Both the position numbers and the translations under genes were made by a program. 21,784 nt of DNA from CAZKGE01 sp964541695 (GTDB lineage: Bacteria > Bacillota > Clostridia > Christensenellales > CAG-138): NCBI GenBank assembly GCA_964541695.1, contig CAZIRB010000029.1:1-21784 (forward strand), given 5' to 3'. Positions within the stretch are counted from its first letter, which is position 1; every line of letters starts with the position of its first letter. The notes beneath the pieces were generated by a model, which was given only the letters and a program-made list of their open reading frames with translations, was not told the DNA's origin and did not search any database. Below, one piece after another: positions 1 through 6,367 of the stretch.

Positions 1-1
1 C

Positions 2-52
2 ATCGTAGGCGCGGTTGCCGATACGCTGGCCCGGCCGTTTTCCGGCTGCTAG
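2..52 (+). CDS. C-terminal fragment of an unidentified protein
   Basis: An open frame enters from the left edge and ends with TAG at 50-52. It gives 16 residues, IVGAVADTLARPFSGC, which I do not recognise. The frame is a plausible gene end because a strong G+C-rich hairpin follows 25 bases later and no other frame looks coding. The fragment is too short to assign a function, and the call rests only on an uninterrupted frame and its position before a hairpin. Confidence 0.35.
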   Translation: MVGAVADTLARPFSGC

Positions 53-76
53 GGCGCTATAGAGCTTTCGCACTTC

Positions 77-110
77 CGGCGCGGCGTTTTTGCCGCGCCG
101 CTTCAATTTT
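77..110 (+). terminator. Hairpin after the left-edge gene, probable terminator
   Basis: A perfect 9-bp stem is formed by CGGCGCGGC (77-85) and GCCGCGCCG (92-100) around a GTTTTT loop. It is followed by CTTCAATTTT. The T-rich tract is interrupted, so termination would be weaker than at a textbook site. Its position just after a stop codon supports the call. Confidence 0.5.
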
Positions 111-220
111 GCCGATACGGCTAAAAACTGTGGATTTTTGATGACGCCGTTACTTTTCGCGTCTGTGCGGTCGCCCAAGCATGCGTGCGTGCTCGAAGGC
201 CGGCTCCCAAATTCACCATA

Positions 221-249
221 AAGGCCGCCTGTTCAGGCGGCTTTTGTTT
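221..249 (+). terminator. Rho-independent terminator-like hairpin
   Basis: GCCGCCT (224-230) pairs with AGGCGGC (235-241) around a GTTC loop. The stem extends outward by AAG/CTT pairs and is followed by TTTTGTTT. This is the best + strand terminator in the left intergenic region. The transcript it would end is unclear, because the previous gene stops 170 bases earlier and already has its own hairpin. The 3' flank on the minus strand is also slightly T-rich, so it may act in both directions. Confidence 0.6.
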
Positions 250-352
250 CGGGTTTCCGAAGGGGGTTCCCCCTCTTTGGCGGGTGTTTGAGGGGAGCTG
301 AAGCTGAGCGCCGCCTGTGGCGGAGCAAGCGAAGCGAAAGCCCAGTGAACAA

Positions 353-384
353 AGCTGCGCCAGCCCATACCGGCTGGCGCAGCT
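353..384 (-). repeat. 13-bp perfect inverted repeat, possible alr terminator
   Basis: AGCTGCGCCAGCC (353-365) and GGCTGGCGCAGCT (372-384) form a perfect 13-bp stem around CATACC. Read on the minus strand it is followed by TTTGTTC, so it could end the amidohydrolase-alr transcript about 150 bases after the alr stop. On the + strand no T tract follows. It could equally be part of a dispersed palindromic element. Confidence 0.45.
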
Positions 385-428
385 ATTGCGAACTGTGGGG
401 GAGCCCTCAATGTATCCTATCGACCGGG

Positions 429-510
429 TATAATGTTATGAAAGACGTCATCAACCCTCGTCCCAGGCATGTGTCGCTTGGGTGAAAAAGCTGATCGATG
501 TCTTTTTCAT
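429..510 (+). promoter_or_regulatory. Isolated TATAAT followed by a foldable segment, possible small RNA
   Basis: A perfect TATAAT lies at 429-434, but I see no good -35 hexamer. The downstream 75 bases can fold. CCCAGGC (462-468) faces GCTTGGG (476-482) with one G-U pair, and TGAAAAAG (483-490) faces CTTTTTCA (502-509). ATCA and TGAT, and GAC and GTC, could extend an outer stem. No coding frame with a ribosome site is present. Whether this is a small RNA, a 3' UTR structure of alr on the other strand, or chance cannot be settled here. Confidence 0.25.
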
Positions 511-529
511 ATCGGCATCATTTTTATAG

Positions 530-1648
530 TTATTCCGTATACATGCGCGGCACGCGCGCGGAGATATCGAGCAGCACCTCGTAGCTGATCGTTCCGGCCC
601 AGGCGGCCAGATCGTCGGCGGTGATCGCGCTGCCGCCCTGCCGGCCGATCAGTACGACCTCGTCGCCGACGGCGGCCTCCGGCGCAAGGGAGACGTCGCA
701 CATGCACTGGTCCATGCAGATCGTCCCGACCTGCGGCACACGTCTGCCGTGCACGAGCACCTCGGCCTTGCCGCTCATGGCGCGCAGGTACCCGTCGCCG
801 TAGCCGACCGGCAACGTCGCAATCCGCGCGGGCCTCTCGGTCACATAGCGCAGCCCGTAGCTGACGCCCTCGCCGGCAGGCACGTCTTTGACGTGCGTGA
901 TGCAGGTTTTCCAACTAAGCACCGGCTCGAGCGGGTATTGTTCGACCGCGTGGCCGATGGGGTGGTAGCCGTACATCGCGATGCCGCCGCGCACCATGTC
1001 GGCCTGCAATTCCGGCAGCTCGAGCGCCGCGCCGCTGTTGCACATGTGCACGAGCGGCGAAAAGCCCCGCGCGCGGGCCAGCTCCACATAGCGCATGAAC
1101 CGCTCGGCCTGCAACAGCGTAAACGACTTGTCCGGCTGTTCGGACACGGCAAAGTGCGTAAACATCCCGTCTAGCGTCAGGTTCGGGTAGCGCTCAAGCA
1201 GATCGAGCGTACCGGCAAACGCGTCGGGGTCGCGGAATCCGATGCGGTTCATGCCGGTGTCGATCTTGAAGTGGAACGGCTGCACGGCGTTTTTCTGGGC
1301 GGCGCGCCGTTGCAAAAGCTCCAGCACGTCGGCGGAGAACACCGTCGGCGTGACGCGCCGCTCGATGATCCCGTCGATGTCGCCGGCAAACGTCGGCCCG
1401 AGGATCAGAATCGGCAGCTTCACGCCGCGATCGCGCAGCAAGAACGCCTCCTCGGCGATCGCGACCGCAAGGTGCTCGGCGAGGCCGTTCTCCTCGATGT
1501 ACCGCGCGACCTCGGGCATGCCGTGCCCGTAGGCGTTGGCCTTGACGACGGCCATGTATTTTGTCGTCGGCAGAAGCCGGCTCCGGATCTGCGTAATATT
1601 GTGGCGCAGGTTTTCAAGATGAATTTCCGCGTGGGTGGCGCGCAGCAT
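530..1648 (-). CDS. alr: Alanine racemase
   Basis: PLP enzyme interconverting L- and D-alanine, supplying D-alanine for peptidoglycan. The 372-residue product has the family length. The PLP-binding lysine is K36 in the motif AVVKANAYGHG. The second catalytic base is Y264 in GEGVSYGLRY, at the C-terminal beta domain. The motifs HFKIDTGMNRIGF and RGGIAMYGYHP are also present. The ATG at 1648 is preceded by AAAGGAG. The upstream amidohydrolase gene ends only 16 bases before this start, so the two genes are probably co-transcribed. Alr-fold racemases with other substrates exist, but nothing here argues for one. Confidence in the family is very high. Confidence 0.96.
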   Translation of the reverse strand: MLRATHAEIHLENLRHNITQIRSRLLPTTKYMAVVKANAYGHGMPEVARYIEENGLAEHLAVAIAEEAFLLRDRGVKLPILILGPTFAGDIDGIIERRVTPTVFSADVLELLQRRAAQKNAVQPFHFKIDTGMNRIGFRDPDAFAGTLDLLERYPNLTLDGMFTHFAVSEQPDKSFTLLQAERFMRYVELARARGFSPLVHMCNSGAALELPELQADMVRGGIAMYGYHPIGHAVEQYPLEPVLSWKTCITHVKDVPAGEGVSYGLRYVTERPARIATLPVGYGDGYLRAMSGKAEVLVHGRRVPQVGTICMDQCMCDVSLAPEAAVGDEVVLIGRQGGSAITADDLAAWAGTISYEVLLDISARVPRMYTE

Positions 1649-1664
1649 GTCGTCCGGTTCTCCT

Positions 1665-2849
1665 TTATTTTTTTGCCGACGCTTGTTCGATGTCGTAGGC
1701 GAGCGTTCCGTTGATATAGGTCCTCACACAATGCGTACGGTAGTCGAGCGGGTGGCCGTCGAATATGGCGATGTCCGCGTCCTTGCCGGGCTCGAGCGTG
1801 CCGACGCGATCCGCGATGCCGACGATCTCCGCGGCGTTTTTCGTGATCGCCTCGAGCGCGGCCCGTTCGGACAGCCCCTCGCGCACGGCCACGGCGGCGC
1901 ACAGCGGCAGGTACTGGATCGGGATTACCGGATGGTCGGTCATGATCGCGAACGGGATGCCCGCGTCCTCAAGGATCTTCGGCGCCCTGACCGAGAGGTT
2001 GCGCAGCTCGACCTTGCTGCGTTCGGAGATCAGCGGCCCTATGATGATGCCCGCGCCGAGCGCGGCAAGATACTCCTTGAGCACGCCCGTGATCAGATGC
2101 CCCTCCGTGCAGTGCTCGATCGTGACGCGGATGCCGTATTCCTTGGCCAGCCGCAGCGCGGTCAGGATGTCGTCCGCGCGGTGCGCGTGGATCTTCATGG
2201 GCAGCTCGCGGTTAAGCACGGGCAGCAGCGCCTCGCTGGAAAGGTCGAGGTCCGGCTTCTTGTCCGGGTCCGCCTTGGCGCGCTCGAGCGCGTCGCGGTA
2301 CTCCATCGCGGTGCTCATCGCCTTGCGGAACAGCGAGGCGATCGCCATGCGCGTGTACGGCGCGGCCTTCTGCTCGCCGTAGATGCGCTTCGGGTTCTCG
2401 CCGACGGCGGCCTTCATCGCGACGGGGTTTTTCAGCAGCATGTCGTCGAGGCAGCGTCCGTGCGTCTTGACCGCGGCAAACTGCCCGCCGATCACGTTCG
2501 CGCTGCCGGGGCCGGTGACGGCCGTGGTCACGCCCGCGGCGCAGGCCTCGGCAAAGCAGGGGTCGAACGGATTCAGGCCGTCGACGGCGTAGAGCTGCGG
2601 CGTCAATGGGTCGGAGTATTCGTTGCCGTCCGCGCCCTCGTCGCCCATGCCGTCCTCCCACATGCCGATGTGGCAGTGCGCGTCGATCAGACCGGGCAGA
2701 ACGAACATTCCGGACGCGTCGAACACCTCGGCGTCGGCCGCGTTGATCGCGCCGCCCGCCTGCGTTATCTTCCCGCCGTCAATCAGCACGTCGCCGGAAA
2801 ACGGCTCGCCGCACATGGGGAACACGCGCCCGTTTTTAATGAGAATCAT
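1665..2849 (-). CDS. Metal-dependent amidohydrolase, imidazolonepropionase-like
   Basis: 394-residue TIM-barrel amidohydrolase with the N- and C-terminal beta-sandwich layers of the superfamily. Visible metal ligands are H58 and H60 in LPGLIDAHCH, H221/H223 in KIHAHRADD, H246 and H251 in EHCTEGH, and D305 in MTDHPV. The C-terminal NAAEIVGIADRVGTLEPGKDADI segment is typical of imidazolonepropionase-like and dihydroorotase-like cyclic amidases. The exact substrate cannot be read from sequence. No histidine-degradation gene is near, so a true HutI role is unlikely. ATG at 2849 has GGGAG upstream on the minus strand. It is the first gene of a two-gene unit with alr; the pairing gives no clear functional hint. 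Confidence 0.85.
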   Translation of the reverse strand: MILIKNGRVFPMCGEPFSGDVLIDGGKITQAGGAINAADAEVFDASGMFVLPGLIDAHCHIGMWEDGMGDEGADGNEYSDPLTPQLYAVDGLNPFDPCFAEACAAGVTTAVTGPGSANVIGGQFAAVKTHGRCLDDMLLKNPVAMKAAVGENPKRIYGEQKAAPYTRMAIASLFRKAMSTAMEYRDALERAKADPDKKPDLDLSSEALLPVLNRELPMKIHAHRADDILTALRLAKEYGIRVTIEHCTEGHLITGVLKEYLAALGAGIIIGPLISERSKVELRNLSVRAPKILEDAGIPFAIMTDHPVIPIQYLPLCAAVAVREGLSERAALEAITKNAAEIVGIADRVGTLEPGKDADIAIFDGHPLDYRTHCVRTYINGTLAYDIEQASAKK

Positions 2850-2892
2850 GCGTTTACTCCCGTTTTAATTGGATTTTTGTATTGCTGTCACC

Positions 2893-2901
2893 ATCATAGC
2901 A
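2893..2901 (-). promoter_or_regulatory. Extended -10 promoter for the amidohydrolase-alr unit
   Basis: Read on the minus strand, 2901-2893 is TGCTATGAT. This is a TATGAT -10 element with the TGn extension that compensates for a poor -35, and no good -35 is visible. The predicted start of transcription leaves a leader of about 35-40 bases before the ATG at 2849. Confidence 0.5.
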
Positions 2902-3019
2902 CGTTCGGTTGGACCGGAAAACCGAAAATCGGGTTTTTCGGCAAAGAAAAGCGGTTTTTTTATGTTGTTACGCCGAAATTTACCTGCGCATAGGCCGCTT
3001 TCCATTTTTCGTGCGGCGC

Positions 3020-3048
3020 TTGTATAATCCGTGTTGGAATGTTATAAT
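3020..3048 (+). promoter_or_regulatory. Sigma-A promoter for the rsmD operon
   Basis: TTGTAT (3020-3025) and TATAAT (3043-3048) are separated by exactly 17 bases. T3040-G3041 adds a TGn extension to the -10. A second TATAAT at 3023-3028 overlaps the -35 but has only TTCCAT as a possible partner. The rsmD start lies about 20 bases past the likely transcription start. Confidence 0.75.
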
Positions 3049-3076
3049 ACGGTATCTGTATGGACGGAGGCTGCTG

Positions 3077-3637
3077 TTGCGGATCATCGCGGGAATTGCA
3101 AAGGGCAGGCGGATCGAGGCGCTGCCCGGGCTGGAAACGCGTCCCACGCTCGACCGCGTCAAGGAGTCGCTGTTCGGATCGATCCAGTTCGAGATCGAGG
3201 GAAAAACCGTGCTGGACCTGTTCTCCGGCAGCGGGAATCTGGGGCTGGAGGCCGCGTCGCGCGGAGCCGCGCACGTCGTGCTGAACGATATCAGCGCGGA
3301 TTGCGCGGCCGTCATCCGCAAAAACGCGGAGCGGACGGGCCTAACCGACCGCGTCACAGTGACGCAGTACGATTTCGCCCGGGCGATCGAAGTTTTCCTG
3401 CTCCGGAGCATGCGCTTCGACATCGCGCTTTTGGACGCGCCGTACGCATCCGACAGCGCGCAGCGCGCCGCGGAGCTTTTGTTTGCAAAGGGGCTGATCC
3501 GCACGCCGGACGGATTTGTGATCGTCGAACACGCGGCAAAAACGCCGCCGCGCGATGTGGAGCGGTTGATGCGCGCGGTGTGGACGCGCCGCTACGGCGA
3601 CTGCGGACTGACCATGCTGAAAGGGGAGCCTGCCTGA
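3077..3637 (+). CDS. rsmD: 16S rRNA (guanine(966)-N(2))-methyltransferase RsmD
   Basis: SAM-dependent methyltransferase acting on G966 of 16S rRNA in the 30S subunit. The open frame extends upstream to 2909, but the start is best placed at TTG 3077. GGAGG lies six bases before it at 3066-3070, the protein then begins LRIIAG like other RsmD proteins, and the 186-residue length matches the family. Motif I is VLDLFSGSGNLGLEA and the NPPY-type catalytic motif is LLDAPYAS, with Asp in place of the usual Asn-Pro or Asp-Pro start. ETRPTLDRVKESLF is the RsmD N-terminal signature. rsmD ends directly against coaD with no gap, the usual rsmD-coaD pairing in Firmicutes. Confidence 0.93.
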   Translation: MRIIAGIAKGRRIEALPGLETRPTLDRVKESLFGSIQFEIEGKTVLDLFSGSGNLGLEAASRGAAHVVLNDISADCAAVIRKNAERTGLTDRVTVTQYDFARAIEVFLLRSMRFDIALLDAPYASDSAQRAAELLFAKGLIRTPDGFVIVEHAAKTPPRDVERLMRAVWTRRYGDCGLTMLKGEPA

Positions 3638-4126
3638 ATGGGGACCTGCGTCTATCCCGGCAGTTTTGATCCGTTTACCAAGGGGCATCTGGACGTGCTG
3701 CGCAACGCCGCGCAGCTGTTTCCGTGCGTGCACGTGGGCGTGCTGAACAACGCCGCCAAGCATCCCGTATTCTCCGCGGCGGAGCGCGTCGACATGATCC
3801 GCGCCGTCGTTGAGGCCGACGGGCTAGCCAACGTGCGGGTCTCGTCGTTTGAAGGCTTGTTGGTCGATTTTGCCCGGAGCATCGACGCGCGCTATATCAT
3901 CCGCGGCCTGCGCGCGACGACGGACTTCGAGTATGAGTTCCAGATCGGGGCCATGAACCGGCACCTCGCGCCGGATATCCGCACGATGTACTTTATGGCG
4001 AGCCCCGAACACTCGTTTTTGAGCTCCTCCGCCGTCAAGGAGATCGGCATGTGGGGCGGGAAAATTGACGGCCTCGTGCCGGAATGCATTTCGAAAACTA
4101 TCGCAGAAAGGCTGAGAAAACCATGA
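3638..4126 (+). CDS. coaD: Phosphopantetheine adenylyltransferase
   Basis: Penultimate step of coenzyme A synthesis: transfers AMP from ATP to 4'-phosphopantetheine, giving dephospho-CoA in the cytoplasm. The 162-residue product begins with the nucleotidyltransferase signature YPGSFDPFTKGHLDV, where TKGH (14-17) is the TxGH motif. IIRGLRATTDFEYE and the SSSAVKEIG motif near the C-terminus are also CoaD hallmarks. The ATG abuts the rsmD stop codon and has AAGGGGAG upstream. Its stop overlaps the next start as ATGA, suggesting translational coupling. Nothing unusual is seen. Confidence 0.97.
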   Translation: MGTCVYPGSFDPFTKGHLDVLRNAAQLFPCVHVGVLNNAAKHPVFSAAERVDMIRAVVEADGLANVRVSSFEGLLVDFARSIDARYIIRGLRATTDFEYEFQIGAMNRHLAPDIRTMYFMASPEHSFLSSSAVKEIGMWGGKIDGLVPECISKTIAERLRKP

Positions 4127-5199
4127 GCAGCGCACAAACCATGAAGATTTACAGCATCCTGTCGCGCATCGAACAGGAGCTGGAGGAGAGCCCGAAGACG
4201 AAGTTTGGCACGCAGAACAAGCGCGTGGTCGAGATCGACCGCCTGTTCGACCTGCTGGGCGAATTGAAGGTGACGATTCCGGAGGATATCCGCCGTGCGA
4301 CGGGCATCATCTCCGAGGCCGAGAATACGATCCGAGACGCAAAGGACAGCGCCGCAGACATCATCGAGCAGGCCAAGCAGGACGCCGACACGATCCTCCA
4401 GCAGGCGCAGGCCTCCGCGGAGAACCTGTACCACCAGGCGGAGATCGAGTTTGAGGCGCGCGTCTGCGAGTCCGCCGTCTATCAGGAGGCGTTTACGCGC
4501 GCGCAGCAGGTGGCGGGCGAGGCGGAAACGAACGCGAACGCGATCTATAACGGCGCGCGCAAGTACGCCGACGACATCCTGGGCGATCTGCAGCGTTACC
4601 TTGCGGAGTATCATCAGATGATCGACAATAACCGCAAGGAGCTCGGCGTCATTCCGGAGCCGCCGATGCAGGTCAAGCGGCCCGTGCAGCCCACGCGCGA
4701 GGAGATGACGCAGCGCGTTCTGGAGCGGCAGGCCGCGCAGCGCTCGGAGCAGGAGCAGCTGCTGGCGTCCCAGGCGGAGCAGGAGCGGCTCGCGTACGAG
4801 CAGGCCGCGCTTCGCGCACTGCAGGAGCAGCAGACCGGCCGCGCACAGCGGCCCGCGGCCGAGCGCGCCGAGACGCGCTCCGAAGACGGCGAAACGAGGC
4901 GGTTCGAGCGGCCCGCCGAGCCGAAGAAGCGCAAGGGCTTCGACGAGGAGTTCGACGACGAGGACGACGACGAGGACGAGGACGAGAAGCCCGCAAAACC
5001 CAAGAAGAAGGGCGGCCTGTTCCAGCGCATGTTCGATTCGGACGACGACGATGACGACGACGATTGGGACGAGGACGACGACGATTTTGACGAGCCGAAG
5101 AAGCCCGCCAAGTCGGCGGACAGTAAGCCCGCGCCCAAGAAGCGCAAGCGCCTGATCGAGTTCATCAACGAAGAGGACGACGAGGACGACGATAATTAG
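4123..5199 (+). CDS. Coiled-coil protein with a highly acidic C-terminal tail, function unknown
   Basis: The 358-residue product starts at ATG 4123, overlapping the coaD stop. Residues 1-60 form a conserved-looking N-terminal part (IYSILSRIEQELEESPKTKF). Residues 62-172 are a long Ala/Gln/Glu-rich coiled coil resembling DivIVA or V-ATPase E-type helices. Residues 190-235 are a Gln/Glu-rich helix. From 273 on, Asp/Glu runs alternate with Lys/Pro/Arg blocks (KPAKPKKKGG, KKRKR). No signal peptide or membrane segment is visible, so it should be cytosolic. Clostridial genomes often carry a similar coiled-coil gene between coaD and ylbJ, sometimes labelled ATPase, though no Walker motif is seen. 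A cell-division or scaffold role is possible but inferred. Confidence 0.8.
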   Translation: MSSAQTMKIYSILSRIEQELEESPKTKFGTQNKRVVEIDRLFDLLGELKVTIPEDIRRATGIISEAENTIRDAKDSAADIIEQAKQDADTILQQAQASAENLYHQAEIEFEARVCESAVYQEAFTRAQQVAGEAETNANAIYNGARKYADDILGDLQRYLAEYHQMIDNNRKELGVIPEPPMQVKRPVQPTREEMTQRVLERQAAQRSEQEQLLASQAEQERLAYEQAALRALQEQQTGRAQRPAAERAETRSEDGETRRFERPAEPKKRKGFDEEFDDEDDDEDEDEKPAKPKKKGGLFQRMFDSDDDDDDDDWDEDDDDFDEPKKPAKSADSKPAPKKRKRLIEFINEEDDEDDDN

Positions 5200-6286
5200 C
5201 GGCTGAGCCGCGCGGGCGCTTCGCGCCGAGGCGGCTTGCCACCAGCGCAACAAGATAGATAAACGCCATGGTTACTGCGGAGATAGCGAAGAGCGATCCG
5301 CCGGCCATGGCGTTTTGCATGATCCGCTCGGCGTCGTCGGCCATGACCGGTATGCCGGCGGGAAAAAACAGCGGCGCGATAAAGAACGCGATCAGGTACG
5401 CGACGACCGCCTGAAACAGCTTTTCGAGCAGATAGCGCCACGGGCGAGCAAACGGCAGGAACATGCGCGCCTGGATGAACACGCACAGGCCCCCGAACGA
5501 GATGATCGCGGCCGAGAGCGCGACGGCCTGACGCGGCGCGAGCTGGAGCGCCGCCGCCGCGCGGCAGCCGCTCGTAAACTCCATCAGCCCCGTCAAAAGC
5601 GCGTGGACCAGCTCCGGGTCGACGCCGAGCAGCTTAAACGGCGCGGACAGCGCGGAGAACACGCCGGTCGCGTCGCAGAGCGCGGAGATCACGAGGAAGA
5701 ACACGATGCTGCCGCCGATGCGCAGCATCGCCGTCACGCCGTCCGAGACGGAGTCGATCAGCGAGAACGGCCGCGGCTCTTGCAGGGGTTCGGCCGGCCC
5801 GGCGGACGCGGAAAAGCCGAACGCGAGCCGGTGCACGAGCGCGCCGACGATGGCCGCGCCGTAGTGCGCGCAAAGGATCGGGAACGCGTACTCCGTGCGT
5901 CCGAGCATGCTGTGCGCGACGACGCCGACGATGAAGATCGGGCTGCACAGGTTCACGTACGCGACGCTCTCCTCGTCGGCAAGCGAGCCGCAGATGCGCG
6001 CACCCGCGGGATAGCCAGACACGGCGCCCACAAGAAAGCACGCGATCAGGTTCCGCGGCAGCCTGAGCCGGTCGGAGAGCCCGGCAAACAGCCGTGACAG
6101 CGCCGGGAACAGCCCGCCGGCCTCGAGCATGCCGACGCAGACGAAGAACGGGAACAGCGACGGGAACACGGCGTTCCACCAAAGATTAAGGCCGTTCTGG
6201 GCTGCCTCGAGCGCGGCCTCGGAGCGCAGCAGCAGTATGGCGGCGAGCACCAGCCCGAGCGCGCCCACAATCCGCCGTTTAACCAC
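5165..6286 (-). CDS. ylbJ: Sporulation integral membrane protein YlbJ
   Basis: 373-residue polytopic membrane protein of the YlbJ/nucleoside-recognition (Gate) family. It has about eight hydrophobic segments and the family motifs NAVFPSLFPFFV, LVGAVSGYPAGA and GLMEFTSGC. In Bacillus subtilis YlbJ is made in the mother cell and needed for normal spore formation. Its presence suggests the organism, or a recent ancestor, sporulates. The start is GTG 6286, with GGGAGG six bases upstream; no ATG fits better. The last residues (RPRGSAANYRRPRRPLR) are basic and lie in DNA that also encodes the acidic tail of the convergent gene. This C-terminal extension may have arisen by loss of an earlier stop. 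Confidence 0.9.
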   Translation of the reverse strand: MVKRRIVGALGLVLAAILLLRSEAALEAAQNGLNLWWNAVFPSLFPFFVCVGMLEAGGLFPALSRLFAGLSDRLRLPRNLIACFLVGAVSGYPAGARICGSLADEESVAYVNLCSPIFIVGVVAHSMLGRTEYAFPILCAHYGAAIVGALVHRLAFGFSASAGPAEPLQEPRPFSLIDSVSDGVTAMLRIGGSIVFFLVISALCDATGVFSALSAPFKLLGVDPELVHALLTGLMEFTSGCRAAAALQLAPRQAVALSAAIISFGGLCVFIQARMFLPFARPWRYLLEKLFQAVVAYLIAFFIAPLFFPAGIPVMADDAERIMQNAMAGGSLFAISAVTMAFIYLVALVASRLGAKRPRGSAANYRRPRRPLR

Positions 6287-6314
6287 GTTCCGCCTCCCGT
6301 GACAAAAGAATCTA

Positions 6315-6323
6315 TGCTATAAT
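6315..6323 (+). promoter_or_regulatory. Extended -10 promoter for the patatin-like gene
   Basis: TGCTATAAT combines a perfect TATAAT (6318-6323) with the TGn extension. No acceptable -35 hexamer is present at 16-18 bases, which is tolerated with an extended -10. The leader to the ATG at 6368 is about 38 bases. It lies in the short gap between the divergent ylbJ and this gene. Confidence 0.6.
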
Positions 6324-6367
6324 GTGTCGTCACGAGAGCATATGTATGGATGGCTGGAGGCATGCAA

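Larger units (their letters stand above)
101..529. other. Long intergenic region rich in hairpins
   Basis: No convincing gene was found between the left-edge stop codon and the alr stop codon. The stretch holds at least four inverted repeats: 221-244, 261-274, 311-323 and the 13-bp perfect stem 353-365/372-384. It also has an isolated TATAAT at 429-434 and an A/T-rich inverted repeat at 483-490/502-509. The run of short palindromes between 220 and 390 resembles an interspersed palindromic repeat unit, but only one copy lies in this window, so repeat status is inference. Open frames here are short and lack ribosome sites. Confidence 0.6.
2850..3076. other. Divergent intergenic region with promoters for both sides
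   Basis: This 227-base region lies between the divergent amidohydrolase and rsmD genes and is markedly richer in A+T than its neighbours. It holds the minus-strand and + strand promoters described separately. It also has a 7-bp inverted repeat, CCGAAAA (2922-2928) and TTTTCGG (2935-2941), between them. The repeat could be a small operator or a transcription roadblock; no known operator consensus is recognised. Confidence 0.6.

Noticed and set aside
181..241. Possible tRNA or tmRNA 3' end (TCGAAGGCCGGCTCCCA)
   Set aside because: The T-arm does not pair, there is no proper CCA end and no acceptor partner upstream.
288..485. 65-codon + strand frame across the hairpin cluster
   Set aside because: It reads through palindromes, has no ribosome site and no protein-like composition.
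451..510. Minus-strand 19-codon frame beginning MKKTSISFF
   Set aside because: It has no ribosome site and no recognisable family, and it falls in a foldable non-coding segment.
1635..2993. 452-codon + strand frame opposite the amidohydrolase
   Set aside because: It is a G+C-rich shadow frame with Arg/Asp/Val/Ala-biased composition, covering a clear amidohydrolase on the other strand.
4915..5195. Repeated GAC/GAG triplets as a tandem DNA repeat
   Set aside because: The runs are irregular and interrupted by Lys/Pro/Trp codons; they are explained by the acidic protein tail.
3892..5253. 453-codon minus-strand frame opposite the coiled-coil gene
   Set aside because: Its leucine/valine/arginine-rich product mirrors the GAC/GAG-rich codons of the real gene, and it has no family features.
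6309..6316. Minus-strand CATAGATT as a sigma-E -10 for ylbJ
   Set aside because: It fits CATAnnnT loosely, but no sigma-E -35 is found at the right distance.
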